Program-made: the position numbers and the translations under genes
Assembly (NCBI GenBank): GCA_014730295.1
Contig: WJIN01000011.1
Coordinates: forward strand, 1 to 47,532
Source: Promethearchaeota archaeon
Lineage (GTDB): Archaea; Asgardarchaeota; Lokiarchaeia; Sigynarchaeales; SOKP01
Length of the DNA: 47,532 nt
Reading direction: 5' to 3'
In this document: positions 1 to 8,595 of the stretch, one piece after another
Position numbering within the stretch: position 1 is the stretch's first letter
How the letters are laid out: each line of letters begins with the position of its first letter
The notes under the pieces: generated by a model
The model's database searches: none
The model's input: only the letters and a program-made list of their open reading frames with translations
Told to the model about the DNA's origin: nothing

Positions 1-171
1 TCTGTAACCCCTCAAATAGAAAGAGAGTCTATAGGGGTAAAACTTCCGCAGGTAAAAAAGCGCGAGGCCTACATAAAAAAGGATGGGGTTCTGAAAAAAC
101 TCGTCCGAGTATTAGGGCCAATAAAGGGCGGGGAAATTAATATTTCTTTTCTTAACAATTTCCATTTTTAA
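1..171 (+). CDS. C-terminal end of an unidentified protein (partial)
   Basis: Frame 1 is open from the window edge to a TAA at 169-171 and encodes 56 residues, many of them Lys and Arg. The segment is clearly richer in G and C than the AT-rich spacer after it, as expected for coding DNA. I do not recognise the family from this tail. The start and the domains lie to the left of the window. About 118 AT-rich bases separate it from the next gene, so the two need not be cotranscribed. Confidence 0.5.
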   Translation, partial: SVTPQIERESIGVKLPQVKKREAYIKKDGVLKKLVRVLGPIKGGEINISFLNNFHF

Positions 172-289
172 TTGTATCAATTTAGTTTTTATATATTTTC
201 ATTATTGTCCTTATGTGCTCTTTTTTGTAAATAAGATTAAAGATATTATTTAATAATATTAAGATTAAATTATTATTAAGTTGATTAAA

Positions 290-1750
290 ATGAAAGAATC
301 TGAAATTGAACCAAAAGCCTTAAGTAAGGAAGAATTATCAAGGATCTCTTCTGGAATAAATGGTGAGGAAATAATTGAATTTCAAAAACATTCATTGAAT
401 AATTTTGTGGAACCACTAACTCCTATCGAAGCAAAAGAGCCGGGCTCACCATGGGTCAGAGTCCAAGATGAAGAGGGGAATATGAAAGAGATTTTAGATT
501 GTACCTCAATGAATTGGACCCTCGCGCTAGGGTTTGCGCATCCCGATGTGAATTATGCTGCCTTAGAACAGATGAAACGTCTGACACATGTGAGATATAA
601 TTGTTTGACACCAGCAAGAGCAAAATTAGCTAACAAATTAGCTGAAATCGTTCCAGGAAAGCTAAAGGGTGGAAGAGTTGCATTTAATTGCGAAGGTGGG
701 GGATTGGCAAATGAAGCAGCGATGAAACTTGCGATGATTGCTTCTCGAGGTGCAGATCATTTCGGTGCATTTTGGCACGGATATCATGGATCCAGCTTGG
801 TAACAGCCACTCTATCCCAACCAATACATGCGGTAACGCGTTTTGATACTTTTGCGACGGGCCATTTCACACGTATGCCGCAACCATATTGTTATAGATG
901 TATGTGGAATTATAAGAATGGACTTAACGGAGAACGGGATCCAGAATGCAATTTGGAATGTTTCCGAGTAGTGGAAAAATATATAAAGGGCATGGCCCCA
1001 AAACAAATGGCAGGTGTGATTCTAGAGCCTATACAAGGAGCAGGAGGACATATTCCATTCCCACCAGATTTTTTAAAAGAATTAAAAAAGACTTGCAAAG
1101 AAGAGAAAATTTATTTAATTTATGACGAATGTCAAACGTGTATGTGGAGGACGGGCAAATATTTTACAGTGACAGAGAAATATCAAGAAGAATTAGGATT
1201 GAATGTATCTCCAGATATGATGACCTTCACGAAGGCTATTGGTGGCGGGTTTCCTTTAGGAGTTTTAATTGCGAGTCAAAAAATGAGAAAAACCTTTACT
1301 CCAACAGAAGAACATACCACCTTTAGCTCGGATCCAGTCGCCTTAGCTACTGGATTAGCGGCAATAAAAGTTATAGAAAAGGAGAGACTGGGAGAGAACT
1401 GCGAAAAAATGGGAAATATCATCACAAAGAGACTAAAGGAAATGCAAGAAGATTATGAAGTAATGGGAGATGTTCGAGGTCCAGGATTATTCATAGGTAT
1501 TGAAATGGTAAAGGATAGAGAAGCTAGAGAACCTTATACAGAGTTGGTAGAGGAGATGATGCAAATCGCTCCAAAATATAATCTATATCTAGGTGAAAGT
1601 ATGCCTATTCTCTCTGCGAAAGGAGAACTCTTAATGAGAAATCTTGTGAAAATTAAACCTCCACTCGTGATAACTGAGGAAGATACTGAATTCATACTCA
1701 GAAATTTTGAAAATGTTTTAAAAGAAGCACTAAATAAGGTCAAAGAGTAA
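290..1750 (+). CDS. Class III PLP-dependent aminotransferase (GABA-aminotransferase-like)
   Basis: The 486-residue protein has the fold-type I aminotransferase signature. A DECQT motif (Asp279-Glu280) contacts the PLP ring, the Schiff-base lysine is Lys315 in a TKAIGGGFPLG block, and an HTTFSSDP segment follows. Before these comes a Cys cluster, C201-x2-C204-x15-C220-x3-C224. A similar cluster occurs in archaeal GABA-aminotransferase-like enzymes, and paired cysteines bind a [2Fe-2S] cluster in mammalian GABA aminotransferase. The family moves an amino group from an omega- or alpha-amino acid to a 2-oxo acid; the substrate cannot be read here. I prefer ATG 290 to the in-frame TTG at 281. An AT-rich TATA-like stretch at about 250-263 precedes it. 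It converges on the SDR gene and may belong to the same pathway as the ThDP enzyme beyond it. Confidence 0.88.
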   Translation: MKESEIEPKALSKEELSRISSGINGEEIIEFQKHSLNNFVEPLTPIEAKEPGSPWVRVQDEEGNMKEILDCTSMNWTLALGFAHPDVNYAALEQMKRLTHVRYNCLTPARAKLANKLAEIVPGKLKGGRVAFNCEGGGLANEAAMKLAMIASRGADHFGAFWHGYHGSSLVTATLSQPIHAVTRFDTFATGHFTRMPQPYCYRCMWNYKNGLNGERDPECNLECFRVVEKYIKGMAPKQMAGVILEPIQGAGGHIPFPPDFLKELKKTCKEEKIYLIYDECQTCMWRTGKYFTVTEKYQEELGLNVSPDMMTFTKAIGGGFPLGVLIASQKMRKTFTPTEEHTTFSSDPVALATGLAAIKVIEKERLGENCEKMGNIITKRLKEMQEDYEVMGDVRGPGLFIGIEMVKDREAREPYTELVEEMMQIAPKYNLYLGESMPILSAKGELLMRNLVKIKPPLVITEEDTEFILRNFENVLKEALNKVKE

Positions 1751-1790
1751 GTAATTAAAAAATTAGAAAAAAAATATTTTTATACTTTTT

Positions 1791-2597
1791 TTATATTTTA
1801 TTGATTGAAATGGTCATACCCCCATCTAGAATAATGTTTTCTCCTGTAATATAATCAGATTTCGGAGAGGCTAAAAATTCTGCCACATCAGCAACCCATT
1901 CAGGATCACCTATCTTATCTATGGGTAATTTAACTCCTCTACTCTCTAAAAATTGACGAATCAATTTTGGATCATTATTATAGATGGGTGTTAAAAATAC
2001 TCCGGGTGAGATTGCGTTAACAGTTATATCGTCTGGTCCTAACTCTAAAGCCCAGAGTTTGGTAAATGCGATGAGGGTTGCTTTACTTGCGCTATAAACC
2101 CCTATAAAGGGATTTAAGCCATTATCAGTCCCCGCACACGATGCAATGTTAATGATTTTCCCTCGAACTGGTTTAAAATCCCTCTGTCTCTTCATCTTTC
2201 TAAAAAAGATTTTGGTCATATTCCAAGCACCCTTTACATTGACCGCCATAACCCTATCATAAATCTCCTCTTTAGCCTTTAGAGAGCTATAAAGACCACC
2301 ATCTATACCTGCATTATTTACTAAAAGATAAACATTATCGAATATATCAAAGACTTCTTTTTCCATTTGTTTAACTTGATTAAAATCTGTGATATCAGCA
2401 TTGATGATTTTTATATCCACTTCGAATTCATTCTCAATTATCTTCTTAGACTCTTCTAAACCATCTTGGTCGATATCATTTAACACTAAATCAGCACCTT
2501 TCGAGGCAAATCGTTTAGCCATAATACGTCCAAATCCAGAACTCCCTGCTCCAGTTATGATTGCTACCTTTCCTTTTAAATATTTGTCATTTCCCAT
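1791..2597 (-). CDS. Short-chain dehydrogenase/reductase (SDR)
   Basis: This is a classical SDR of 268 residues, close to the usual 250-270. It has a glycine-rich nucleotide-binding motif at residues 15-23, an acidic residue after beta-2 (Asp41) that suggests NAD(H) over NADP(H), and NNAG at 94-97. The catalytic residues are Ser153, Tyr168 and Lys172 (YSASK). The C-terminus ends in the typical TGENIILDGG. The family oxidises alcohols or reduces carbonyls; the substrate is unknown. ATG 2597 is preceded by a purine-rich GAGAGGAT. The gene lies 99 bases after the ThDP enzyme on the same strand, so it may act on an acyloin or aldehyde made by that enzyme (inference). Confidence 0.9.
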   Translation of the reverse strand: MGNDKYLKGKVAIITGAGSSGFGRIMAKRFASKGADLVLNDIDQDGLEESKKIIENEFEVDIKIINADITDFNQVKQMEKEVFDIFDNVYLLVNNAGIDGGLYSSLKAKEEIYDRVMAVNVKGAWNMTKIFFRKMKRQRDFKPVRGKIINIASCAGTDNGLNPFIGVYSASKATLIAFTKLWALELGPDDITVNAISPGVFLTPIYNNDPKLIRQFLESRGVKLPIDKIGDPEWVADVAEFLASPKSDYITGENIILDGGMTISINKI

Positions 2598-2696
2598 TTT
2601 ACATTTATCCTCTCTTTAAATTAATTCTTTGATCCTTTTTATATATCAGATAAATACATGATTTTAATGATAAAAATTAATAAGAATTGAAGCAAC

Positions 2697-4442
2697 CTAA
2701 GGATTTTCAAATAGTCCTTTCGATTTCTTATACAAACCGACTATTTTCATTGCTGGAGGTGTTTCAAATGCGATATCTACATCTAATACTGCTGGTTTTC
2801 CGGAATCAACTGCTCTCTGAATGGCGGGTTTGATTTCTTCCGGTTTTTCTACTTTTTCACCATAACATCCGAATCCTTTTCCGATTTCAGCATAATTTGT
2901 TGAAGGGAAGTCCACATCACAATATCGTTTGCTTAGATTGTTCTTTTGGTTTGATTTTATCATTCCCCAACAGCTATTGTTCGCTACAACAACTATTATC
3001 GGCAATTTTAGCCGAACAGCGGTATCCAAGTCTTGAACATTAAACATGAAGCTTCCATCTCCAGTTAAGCAAACCACTAGTTTATCTGGTTTTGCCATTT
3101 GAGCTCCAATCGCATGAGGTATGCCAGTCCCTAGATGTCCCATTGAAATTGGATAATAGGTACATCTTGGGTCTCGCATCTTATTACTTAATAAACCGAA
3201 GGTAAACACCGCAATATCTCCTCCATCGAGAACGAATTGAGTGTCAGGTTCAATGAAATCTAAAACTTCCCAAGCTAACCTCTGGGGTTTCATAGGAAGC
3301 TTATCTGATTTTAAGATCTTGTCTAAATTTTGTTGATCTGCATCCTTCAATTCTCTTAAATAGGTATTCCATTCATCCCATTGCGTTATTTTTGCCTTAG
3401 GTAATTCACTCTCCATTTCTGAGAGAAATTGATTTATTACCGCCTCAACATCTCCGATAATAGGCACTTTTGTAGGTCTATTTTTTCCTATCATTGTAGG
3501 ATCAATATCAACTTGAACTACCTTTTGATCTTGGTTCCATATTGGAGGTGCTCCATAGAGTAATGTATAATCCCATTTTGCTCCAAATGAAATTACAACA
3601 TCTGCTTGAGATGCGGCAGTTCTGAATGCATTTGCTGTAAGATAAGATCCGATATATGTATCCTTATCATTTGAGATTGCCCCTATACCATTAATGGTTG
3701 TGCCTGCGGGAATTCTATATTGTTGTGATAATCTTTTGAAATCTTCGGAAGCTTCTGATGCAATTGTACCTCCTCCGGCGATTAATAAAGGTTTTTCTGC
3801 CTCTTTTAAAAGTTTTATAGCAGATTTAACTGCATCAGGATTCCCAGAAGGTCTATGAAGAGGTCTATAGTTTTCTGGAGGGATAATTTCTTTAAAATAT
3901 TCTTCTTTTGCATCCCGAACCAATGCAGTTTCTCTTAATTCTAAAAACACAGGACCCCTTCGACCTGACATTGCTGCCTTGATTGCTCTCTGTACTGCTT
4001 TAGGAATCTCGTAAGGTTCCTCAACAGAGATTTGCTCTTTGGTAATAGGTTCCATTAATTTCATTTGATCCAAGCCTCCTTGGAGTATTCCTGTATCATC
4101 AAACATTCTAGCAATTTGAGCCCCTATTACCAGAAGCGGGATAGAATCTGCCCATGCTGCTGCTACTGCAGGAACCAAATGAGTTACTCCAGGACCCGCA
4201 GTCCCCAAACAAACACCGATATCCCCCGTAGCTCTGGCCCATGCATCAGCAGCATGTCCACCTGCCTGTTCATGACGCATCATAATAGTGTCAATACCCT
4301 CTTCTCTTCCCCATCTTTCGACCGCATCATAGATTCGGAGTAATTCCCCACCAACAATTCCAAAGATTTTACTAATACCCTCATTGAGTAAGCATTCTAC
4401 AACTAAATCTCCGCCTTTATTTTTTTGTTTTTTACTTGCCAT
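2697..4442 (-). CDS. ThDP-dependent enzyme of the acetolactate synthase family
   Basis: The 581-residue protein has the three-domain layout of acetolactate synthase-type ThDP enzymes. The catalytic glutamate that activates the cofactor is Glu58 in an RHEQAGGHAADAWAR block. The central domain is Rossmann-like, and the C-terminal Mg-ThDP motif GDG (461-463) is followed about 25 residues on by NN. Length fits catalytic subunits of AHAS, glyoxylate carboligase, oxalyl-CoA decarboxylase or sulfoacetaldehyde acetyltransferase; sequence alone does not separate them here. No AHAS regulatory subunit, ilvC or ilvD lies nearby, which argues against a routine branched-chain amino acid role. Neighbours on the same strand are a VOC protein upstream and an SDR downstream. 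Confidence 0.88.
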   Translation of the reverse strand: MASKKQKNKGGDLVVECLLNEGISKIFGIVGGELLRIYDAVERWGREEGIDTIMMRHEQAGGHAADAWARATGDIGVCLGTAGPGVTHLVPAVAAAWADSIPLLVIGAQIARMFDDTGILQGGLDQMKLMEPITKEQISVEEPYEIPKAVQRAIKAAMSGRRGPVFLELRETALVRDAKEEYFKEIIPPENYRPLHRPSGNPDAVKSAIKLLKEAEKPLLIAGGGTIASEASEDFKRLSQQYRIPAGTTINGIGAISNDKDTYIGSYLTANAFRTAASQADVVISFGAKWDYTLLYGAPPIWNQDQKVVQVDIDPTMIGKNRPTKVPIIGDVEAVINQFLSEMESELPKAKITQWDEWNTYLRELKDADQQNLDKILKSDKLPMKPQRLAWEVLDFIEPDTQFVLDGGDIAVFTFGLLSNKMRDPRCTYYPISMGHLGTGIPHAIGAQMAKPDKLVVCLTGDGSFMFNVQDLDTAVRLKLPIIVVVANNSCWGMIKSNQKNNLSKRYCDVDFPSTNYAEIGKGFGCYGEKVEKPEEIKPAIQRAVDSGKPAVLDVDIAFETPPAMKIVGLYKKSKGLFENP

Positions 4443-4530
4443 ATTTTAAGATTATAGTAAGTCTGATATAAATATTTTTAATTTAAAAGGGTGTAACAAG
4501 AAAAAGAATAAGAAAATGAATTTTCTGAGA

Positions 4531-4977
4531 TTAAAATTCAAGTAATTCTATATAATACCCGATTAAAGCTTTAGTGTCTAAATATGTGAATTTCAATTTG
4601 CCTACATTTCCAACTTGAGCAACATTCACATTAAAATCATCCTTAAATTTGTTAATATAATTATCCGCTTCTTTAACATAAATTCCGAGATGATGAAGCC
4701 CTGTATTCCCTTCTTCAATGAATTCTGAATAAAGATTTGGTCCGCTGGCTTTAACAACTTCCACCACCTCAAATTGTTTTCCTCCGAAAAACTGCATTAT
4801 CTTTTTCATCGTAAATGTAACTTCCTTTCCCTTATAGATCACATTTGCATCCTGTTCGACAATGTTTATAGCTCCTTTAAACTCAAAGAGTGCTCGATAT
4901 AGCTCTGCGGACTTTTCAATATCATTTACTACTATTCCTACTTGATCAAATTTATCAAGCTTAAATTTTTGTGCCAT
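4531..4977 (-). CDS. VOC (glyoxalase/bleomycin-resistance) family protein
   Basis: The 148-residue protein has two beta-alpha-beta-beta-beta repeats of the vicinal oxygen chelate fold, starting at DQVGIVV and HHLGIYV. Predicted metal ligands by motif position are Gln12, Glu70, His96 and Glu144. This Gln-Glu-His-Glu set matches human glyoxalase I rather than the His-Glu-His-Glu set of bacterial glyoxalase I. Methylmalonyl-CoA epimerase is the other well-known relative and uses His first. The gene lies 54 bases after the DUF39 protein and 88 before the ThDP gene, all on the minus strand. Likely roles are isomerisation or lyase chemistry on a 2-hydroxy- or 2-oxo-acyl compound; the substrate is unknown. 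Confidence 0.85.
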   Translation of the reverse strand: MAQKFKLDKFDQVGIVVNDIEKSAELYRALFEFKGAINIVEQDANVIYKGKEVTFTMKKIMQFFGGKQFEVVEVVKASGPNLYSEFIEEGNTGLHHLGIYVKEADNYINKFKDDFNVNVAQVGNVGKLKFTYLDTKALIGYYIELLEF

Positions 4978-5031
4978 AATTAAACCTACTATTCAAATAA
5001 ATAAATTTTGTGTGTTTTAATTTGGAAAAGA

Positions 5032-6330
5032 TTATTTTACCTTAGGTGCGAACTCTAATTCTCCAGTCGGCTCTTGGAGCGAAAACTCACCCTTTAATAT
5101 CATTTTTTTTAGCCTTTCTGCTAGTTTTATGGCCCCATTTCTGTCAGATTGCCTTAGAACAACTGGGATTTCTTTCTTTTCTTTCATTCCCTCTAGTTCC
5201 ACATTGACTGTCTTTAAATCTATATCAAAAGCCTCTTCTGGACAAACTGTATAGCACGTCCCGCAGTTAAAACATCGCTTTCTATCTATTCCTCTCTCTA
5301 AATCAAACGCATCCGTTGGACATTTTCCGTCTACTGGACATTCATCACAATCAATACATTTATCCGGATAAAATTTGACGACAAAATTATTATCCCAAAC
5401 ATCTCCGTATGTAATTTCTCCCACACGAAATCTTCCCACAACATTTAATACAGTTAATGGAACATCTTTATCCGATTTTATAATATTATTCCAGATTTTT
5501 TCATTTAGAATAGGCAAAGGTACAGCAATCGAACATATACTCTCAGGACCGTAAGATGTTTTAAATGAACCCATAAATTCTGGATCCATTCCTTTCATGT
5601 CACAAATTGTTTGAAGATTTGGTTTTAGTCGATCATTTCGTGTCCCAGGCCCCATAATATACCCAATTTGACCGTTTACTAATATTTTGGTACCTATGCC
5701 CATAACATCCGCATCGGGATCGTTTTGAAAGGGATTCATAGCACCACATCCAGAGAAAGTTAATTCAGAGAAGTTTCCTTTAAGAGGAAGGGCAGAAAAG
5801 ATCGTCTCCACTTGGTTCTTTGTTGGATTCACCATCGCAAAATAATTTCGGATTGCTTGTCGAGTACCCATTAATCTGGCAAATTGAAAATCTTTTAAAG
5901 TTAATGTTTTTTTTATTTCAATCCCTTCTACACTTTTTGCCCTTATATTCACTTGTTTTCCTTCCACAAGATCCCTAAAGAGCATCCCTCCAGAATAATT
6001 TTCTCTCGTCTCACTTTTTGCGGTACCATACAAGATTAGGTCAATTATCCCTAAAAATTCATTAGGACAAGGCCCGGGAAATCCAGGTATTCCATTGATA
6101 CTCACTTCTATAAATTTGCGAACCTCTTTGGGAGGAGATAATCGAAAAGAGAAAATGCCCGCTATTCCGCTCATAAGAGCCTTAGTAGCAGTGGTTATAA
6201 CATCCACATCTTCAAATCCGATTTTTTCTCCGTCCTCTAATTTATCTATTAATTCTTGAACGGTGAGAATGTATGCATTTCCTTCCTTAATTTTCGAATT
6301 TATCTCTTCGAGAGTTCTTTTTTTATCCAA
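5032..6330 (-). CDS. DUF39/COG1900 protein with C-terminal 2x[4Fe-4S] domain (methanogenesis marker 16-like)
   Basis: The 432-residue protein joins a COG1900 (DUF39) domain, about residues 1-315, to a ferredoxin domain. Cluster ligands are C325, C328, C331, C337 (a widened C-x2-C-x2-C-x5-C) and C353, C356, C359, C363 (canonical). The family includes L-aspartate-semialdehyde sulfurtransferase, which makes homocysteine in methanogens, and methanogenesis marker protein 16, which has this layout. The TTATKALMSG segment at 46-55 carries no cysteine where the sulfurtransferase has one, so it is closer to marker 16. Other cysteines are C88, C195, C243 and C266. It starts at TTG 6330, the first gene of the minus-strand series, opposite rnp3. 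A role in sulfur or redox metabolism is inferred. Confidence 0.82.
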   Translation of the reverse strand: MDKKRTLEEINSKIKEGNAYILTVQELIDKLEDGEKIGFEDVDVITTATKALMSGIAGIFSFRLSPPKEVRKFIEVSINGIPGFPGPCPNEFLGIIDLILYGTAKSETRENYSGGMLFRDLVEGKQVNIRAKSVEGIEIKKTLTLKDFQFARLMGTRQAIRNYFAMVNPTKNQVETIFSALPLKGNFSELTFSGCGAMNPFQNDPDADVMGIGTKILVNGQIGYIMGPGTRNDRLKPNLQTICDMKGMDPEFMGSFKTSYGPESICSIAVPLPILNEKIWNNIIKSDKDVPLTVLNVVGRFRVGEITYGDVWDNNFVVKFYPDKCIDCDECPVDGKCPTDAFDLERGIDRKRCFNCGTCYTVCPEEAFDIDLKTVNVELEGMKEKKEIPVVLRQSDRNGAIKLAERLKKMILKGEFSLQEPTGELEFAPKVK

Positions 6331-6462
6331 GGAAAAACACTTAAATTAAGTTATAAGATGTGAATTTAAATATTTGATGATAATAAAATTTTTTTATTTA
6401 ATCATGATTTACATTCCTAGGCAAGAGTAAATACTGAAGAAAAAACAGAGGTTTTGAAATAA

Positions 6463-7194
6463 TTGAGATATTTTGAATCCAAACTAAAAATAGAATTAGA
6501 AAATTTTGCAGCCATACGAGAGAAATTAGAATTTTGTAGGAGATTGGATATAAAAAATATTATATTAGAACCTATAAATCACCAGGAAAAAATCCCTCTG
6601 AATGTAAAAAATAAAATAGAAAAGATTGATGATCTTAATATTTTTTTTCGTATTAATCTCAAACCCACTACGCTAAAGGATATAAAAAGAAAAGTGTCTT
6701 CATTAATTAATATTCCAGATATAATCTCTGTTGAAACAGATAATCCAAAAATTCAATTATTCGCAGCAAGGGATTCCCGAATTGATTTACTATCCTTTTC
6801 AAAATATAGATTACTAAACACATTGTCTAAGGGGGTTTTATCCTTAGCAGTTCAAAATGACACTTTCATTGAATTTACGCTTGAGCATATAATGAATGAT
6901 AATATTCGCTTTCAGTCAAAGTTTTTTAGATTATTGTATAAATCAATTAGAATGGCGATGAAAGCAAATGTTAAATATATTATAAGTGGAAATTTCTTAA
7001 ATAAATATGATTATAGAAATCCAAAAGCCCTTATGAGTATTTTAAATACTCTAATTGGAATTGATATGCCATATTTGGAAAGTGCGTTTGGGGGAAACGT
7101 GATTTCTCTGATAAATAGAGCCAAGAATAGAATAAATCCACACTTAGTTGAAAAAGGGGTGCAATTAATCATGGAAGGTGAAGAGAAAAATTAG
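6463..7194 (+). CDS. rnp3: RNase P protein component 3 (Rpp30 homolog)
   Basis: This is a 243-residue TIM-barrel-like protein of the Rpp30/RNP3 family. It has the typical run of short strands such as KNIILEP, DIISVET and a C-terminal AFGGNVISLINRAKNR. In archaea Rpp30 pairs with Pop5 on the catalytic domain of RNase P RNA and helps 5' tRNA maturation. The start is TTG 6463; the frame is closed by a TAA just upstream, and a GAGG lies about 11 bases before it. The next gene, rnp2, overlaps its end by 17 bases. That Rpp30-Pop5 pairing strongly supports both calls. It is divergent from the DUF39 gene. Confidence 0.88.
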   Translation: MRYFESKLKIELENFAAIREKLEFCRRLDIKNIILEPINHQEKIPLNVKNKIEKIDDLNIFFRINLKPTTLKDIKRKVSSLINIPDIISVETDNPKIQLFAARDSRIDLLSFSKYRLLNTLSKGVLSLAVQNDTFIEFTLEHIMNDNIRFQSKFFRLLYKSIRMAMKANVKYIISGNFLNKYDYRNPKALMSILNTLIGIDMPYLESAFGGNVISLINRAKNRINPHLVEKGVQLIMEGEEKN

Positions 7195-7528
7195 ACGAGA
7201 AAGGCAAAGATATATCTTATTTAAAATAATAAGAGATACTTCTTCTTCATTTTCAAAGAATGAGTTCCTAAATATTTTATGGAAAACTATATGGACATAT
7301 TATGGGATGAAAACCGCAAACAAAATAGGACTTTGGCTGATTGATTTTAATTTGGAAAAGAACTATGGCATAATAAGGTGTACTCATCAAACGAAGGAGG
7401 TAATGATATCGGCGTTGAGCTTGATCAGATCAATTGATAAAAGGCGAATTATTTTTTCACCTATAAAAACAAGTGGTACGATTAAAAAATTAAAAGAATT
7501 AATATTTAAAAATAAAATTAAGGAGTAG
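7178..7528 (+). CDS. rnp2: RNase P protein component 2 (Pop5/Rpp14 homolog)
   Basis: The 116-residue protein begins with the basic KRKIRRERQRYILF segment seen in archaeal Pop5 and continues with the RRM-like alpha-beta fold of the Pop5/Rpp14 family, including FNLEKNYGIIRCTH and a C-terminal TSGTIKKLKE. Pop5 and Rpp30 together activate the catalytic domain of RNase P RNA. The start is GTG 7178 inside the end of rnp3, so translation is probably coupled. The length fits archaeal RNP2 (about 110-150). Confidence 0.87.
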   Translation: MKRKIRRERQRYILFKIIRDTSSSFSKNEFLNILWKTIWTYYGMKTANKIGLWLIDFNLEKNYGIIRCTHQTKEVMISALSLIRSIDKRRIIFSPIKTSGTIKKLKELIFKNKIKE

Positions 7529-7540
7529 GAGTTTTTATTT

Positions 7541-7990
7541 ATGACAGAAGACCTGACAATAGCGCAAGTTTTAGAACTTGAAAATTTAAAAAATCTCAAA
7601 ATTACAAATTTATTAGAAGATGAATTGAAATTAATGAAAGATTTAAAATATATACTAATTATTAAATTACGCGCCCCAAATTGCATAAAATTAACGTTTT
7701 ATCCTGTCAACAATAAAAAAATCGCTAAACTTACAATTTCAGGAAAAAAATTTACTAGTAAACAAATAAATGAGATTATAAAAATTGTAAAAAATTTGAA
7801 TATTATTCACACTTCGGGATTAACTTCTAAAGATGAAAAATTCTTTTACGAATGCTACTTGGATTTAAATTTAGACAAAGCCGAAGATTTTTATGTAAAA
7901 AACTTTGAAAAATCTATAAAGAAGTTAAGAGAATTAAGTAAAAATATAACGATTGAAGAAATAGGTATAATAAAGGGTAATTATAAATAA
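7541..7990 (+). CDS. Unknown protein cotranscribed with RNase P subunits
   Basis: The 149-residue protein is Lys, Ile and Leu-rich with no membrane segment and no motif I recognise. Predicted layout is an N-terminal helix, an alternating strand-helix middle (YILIIKLR, KLTISGKKFTS) and a long C-terminal helix. It starts 12 bases after rnp2 with an AAGGAG ribosome site at 7519-7524. Its stop shares one base with the start of the next gene. The tight spacing suggests a role linked to RNase P or tRNA processing, but only by association. Confidence 0.7.
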   Translation: MTEDLTIAQVLELENLKNLKITNLLEDELKLMKDLKYILIIKLRAPNCIKLTFYPVNNKKIAKLTISGKKFTSKQINEIIKIVKNLNIIHTSGLTSKDEKFFYECYLDLNLDKAEDFYVKNFEKSIKKLRELSKNITIEEIGIIKGNYK

Positions 7991-8433
7991 TGAAAAAATG
8001 GGAAGTCTCCTTGGCTGTAGATGGAGCAATTAAAGAAAAGATTCACCTTTTTGATGCCAAACGATATTTTGACGGATATTTAAAGATTAAACGTAGCTAT
8101 TTCAATGGTTTGCTTAATACCATAGAAACCTCGAAGAATTATACAGTTGTAAGGGCAATCGAAAAAGTAGAATCAGATGACCAAGATTGGACATTGAATC
8201 CATGGTTACTATTAATTATAAAAGATACGGAAAAATCCAAATCATTCTGGTTTTTAATGAAAAGAGAACAAGATCTGTCTGGATTATTAATTGCAATTGG
8301 TCCAAAAGAATTCTCGGACTATAACTACAGCAACTCAGAAAGTAAAAGGGAAATAATGAGGATTATAAATTATATCGTTGCTTATCTTAACAAGTTTAAA
8401 TGTATGATTTTATTACCTAATTATCTTTCTTAA
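7990..8433 (+). CDS. Unknown protein, last gene of the RNase P operon
   Basis: The 147-residue soluble protein has no family I recognise. It is rich in aromatic residues (KKWEVSLAVDG, WTLNPWLLLIIKD, FWFLMKR), suggesting a compact mixed alpha/beta fold. ATG 7990 overlaps the previous stop by one base (TAATG), a typical coupled junction. About 160 AT-rich bases follow with no further gene on this unit, so it is probably the operon end. Confidence 0.68.
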   Translation: MKKWEVSLAVDGAIKEKIHLFDAKRYFDGYLKIKRSYFNGLLNTIETSKNYTVVRAIEKVESDDQDWTLNPWLLLIIKDTEKSKSFWFLMKREQDLSGLLIAIGPKEFSDYNYSNSESKREIMRIINYIVAYLNKFKCMILLPNYLS

Positions 8434-8595
8434 CTTGTTGGTTCTTCATATTAGAGGGAAATTTACTGAAGTTGATTTTTTCTCTATATCTTCTCAATAA
8501 TGCTATTGGGATTAATGAAAGAAAAATATTTTAATCAAACTTTTAATTACTTAAGATTAAATTATTTAATTGAGAAATTTAAGTGAATTTTCGAT

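Noticed and set aside
2697..4442. Calling the ThDP enzyme ilvB
   Set aside because: Family motifs are shared by several enzymes, and no ilvN, ilvC or ilvD is present nearby to support it.
7387..7686. 99-codon minus-strand open frame
   Set aside because: It is antisense to the end of rnp2 and the start of the following gene; both sense frames are better supported by overlap, start sites and family match.
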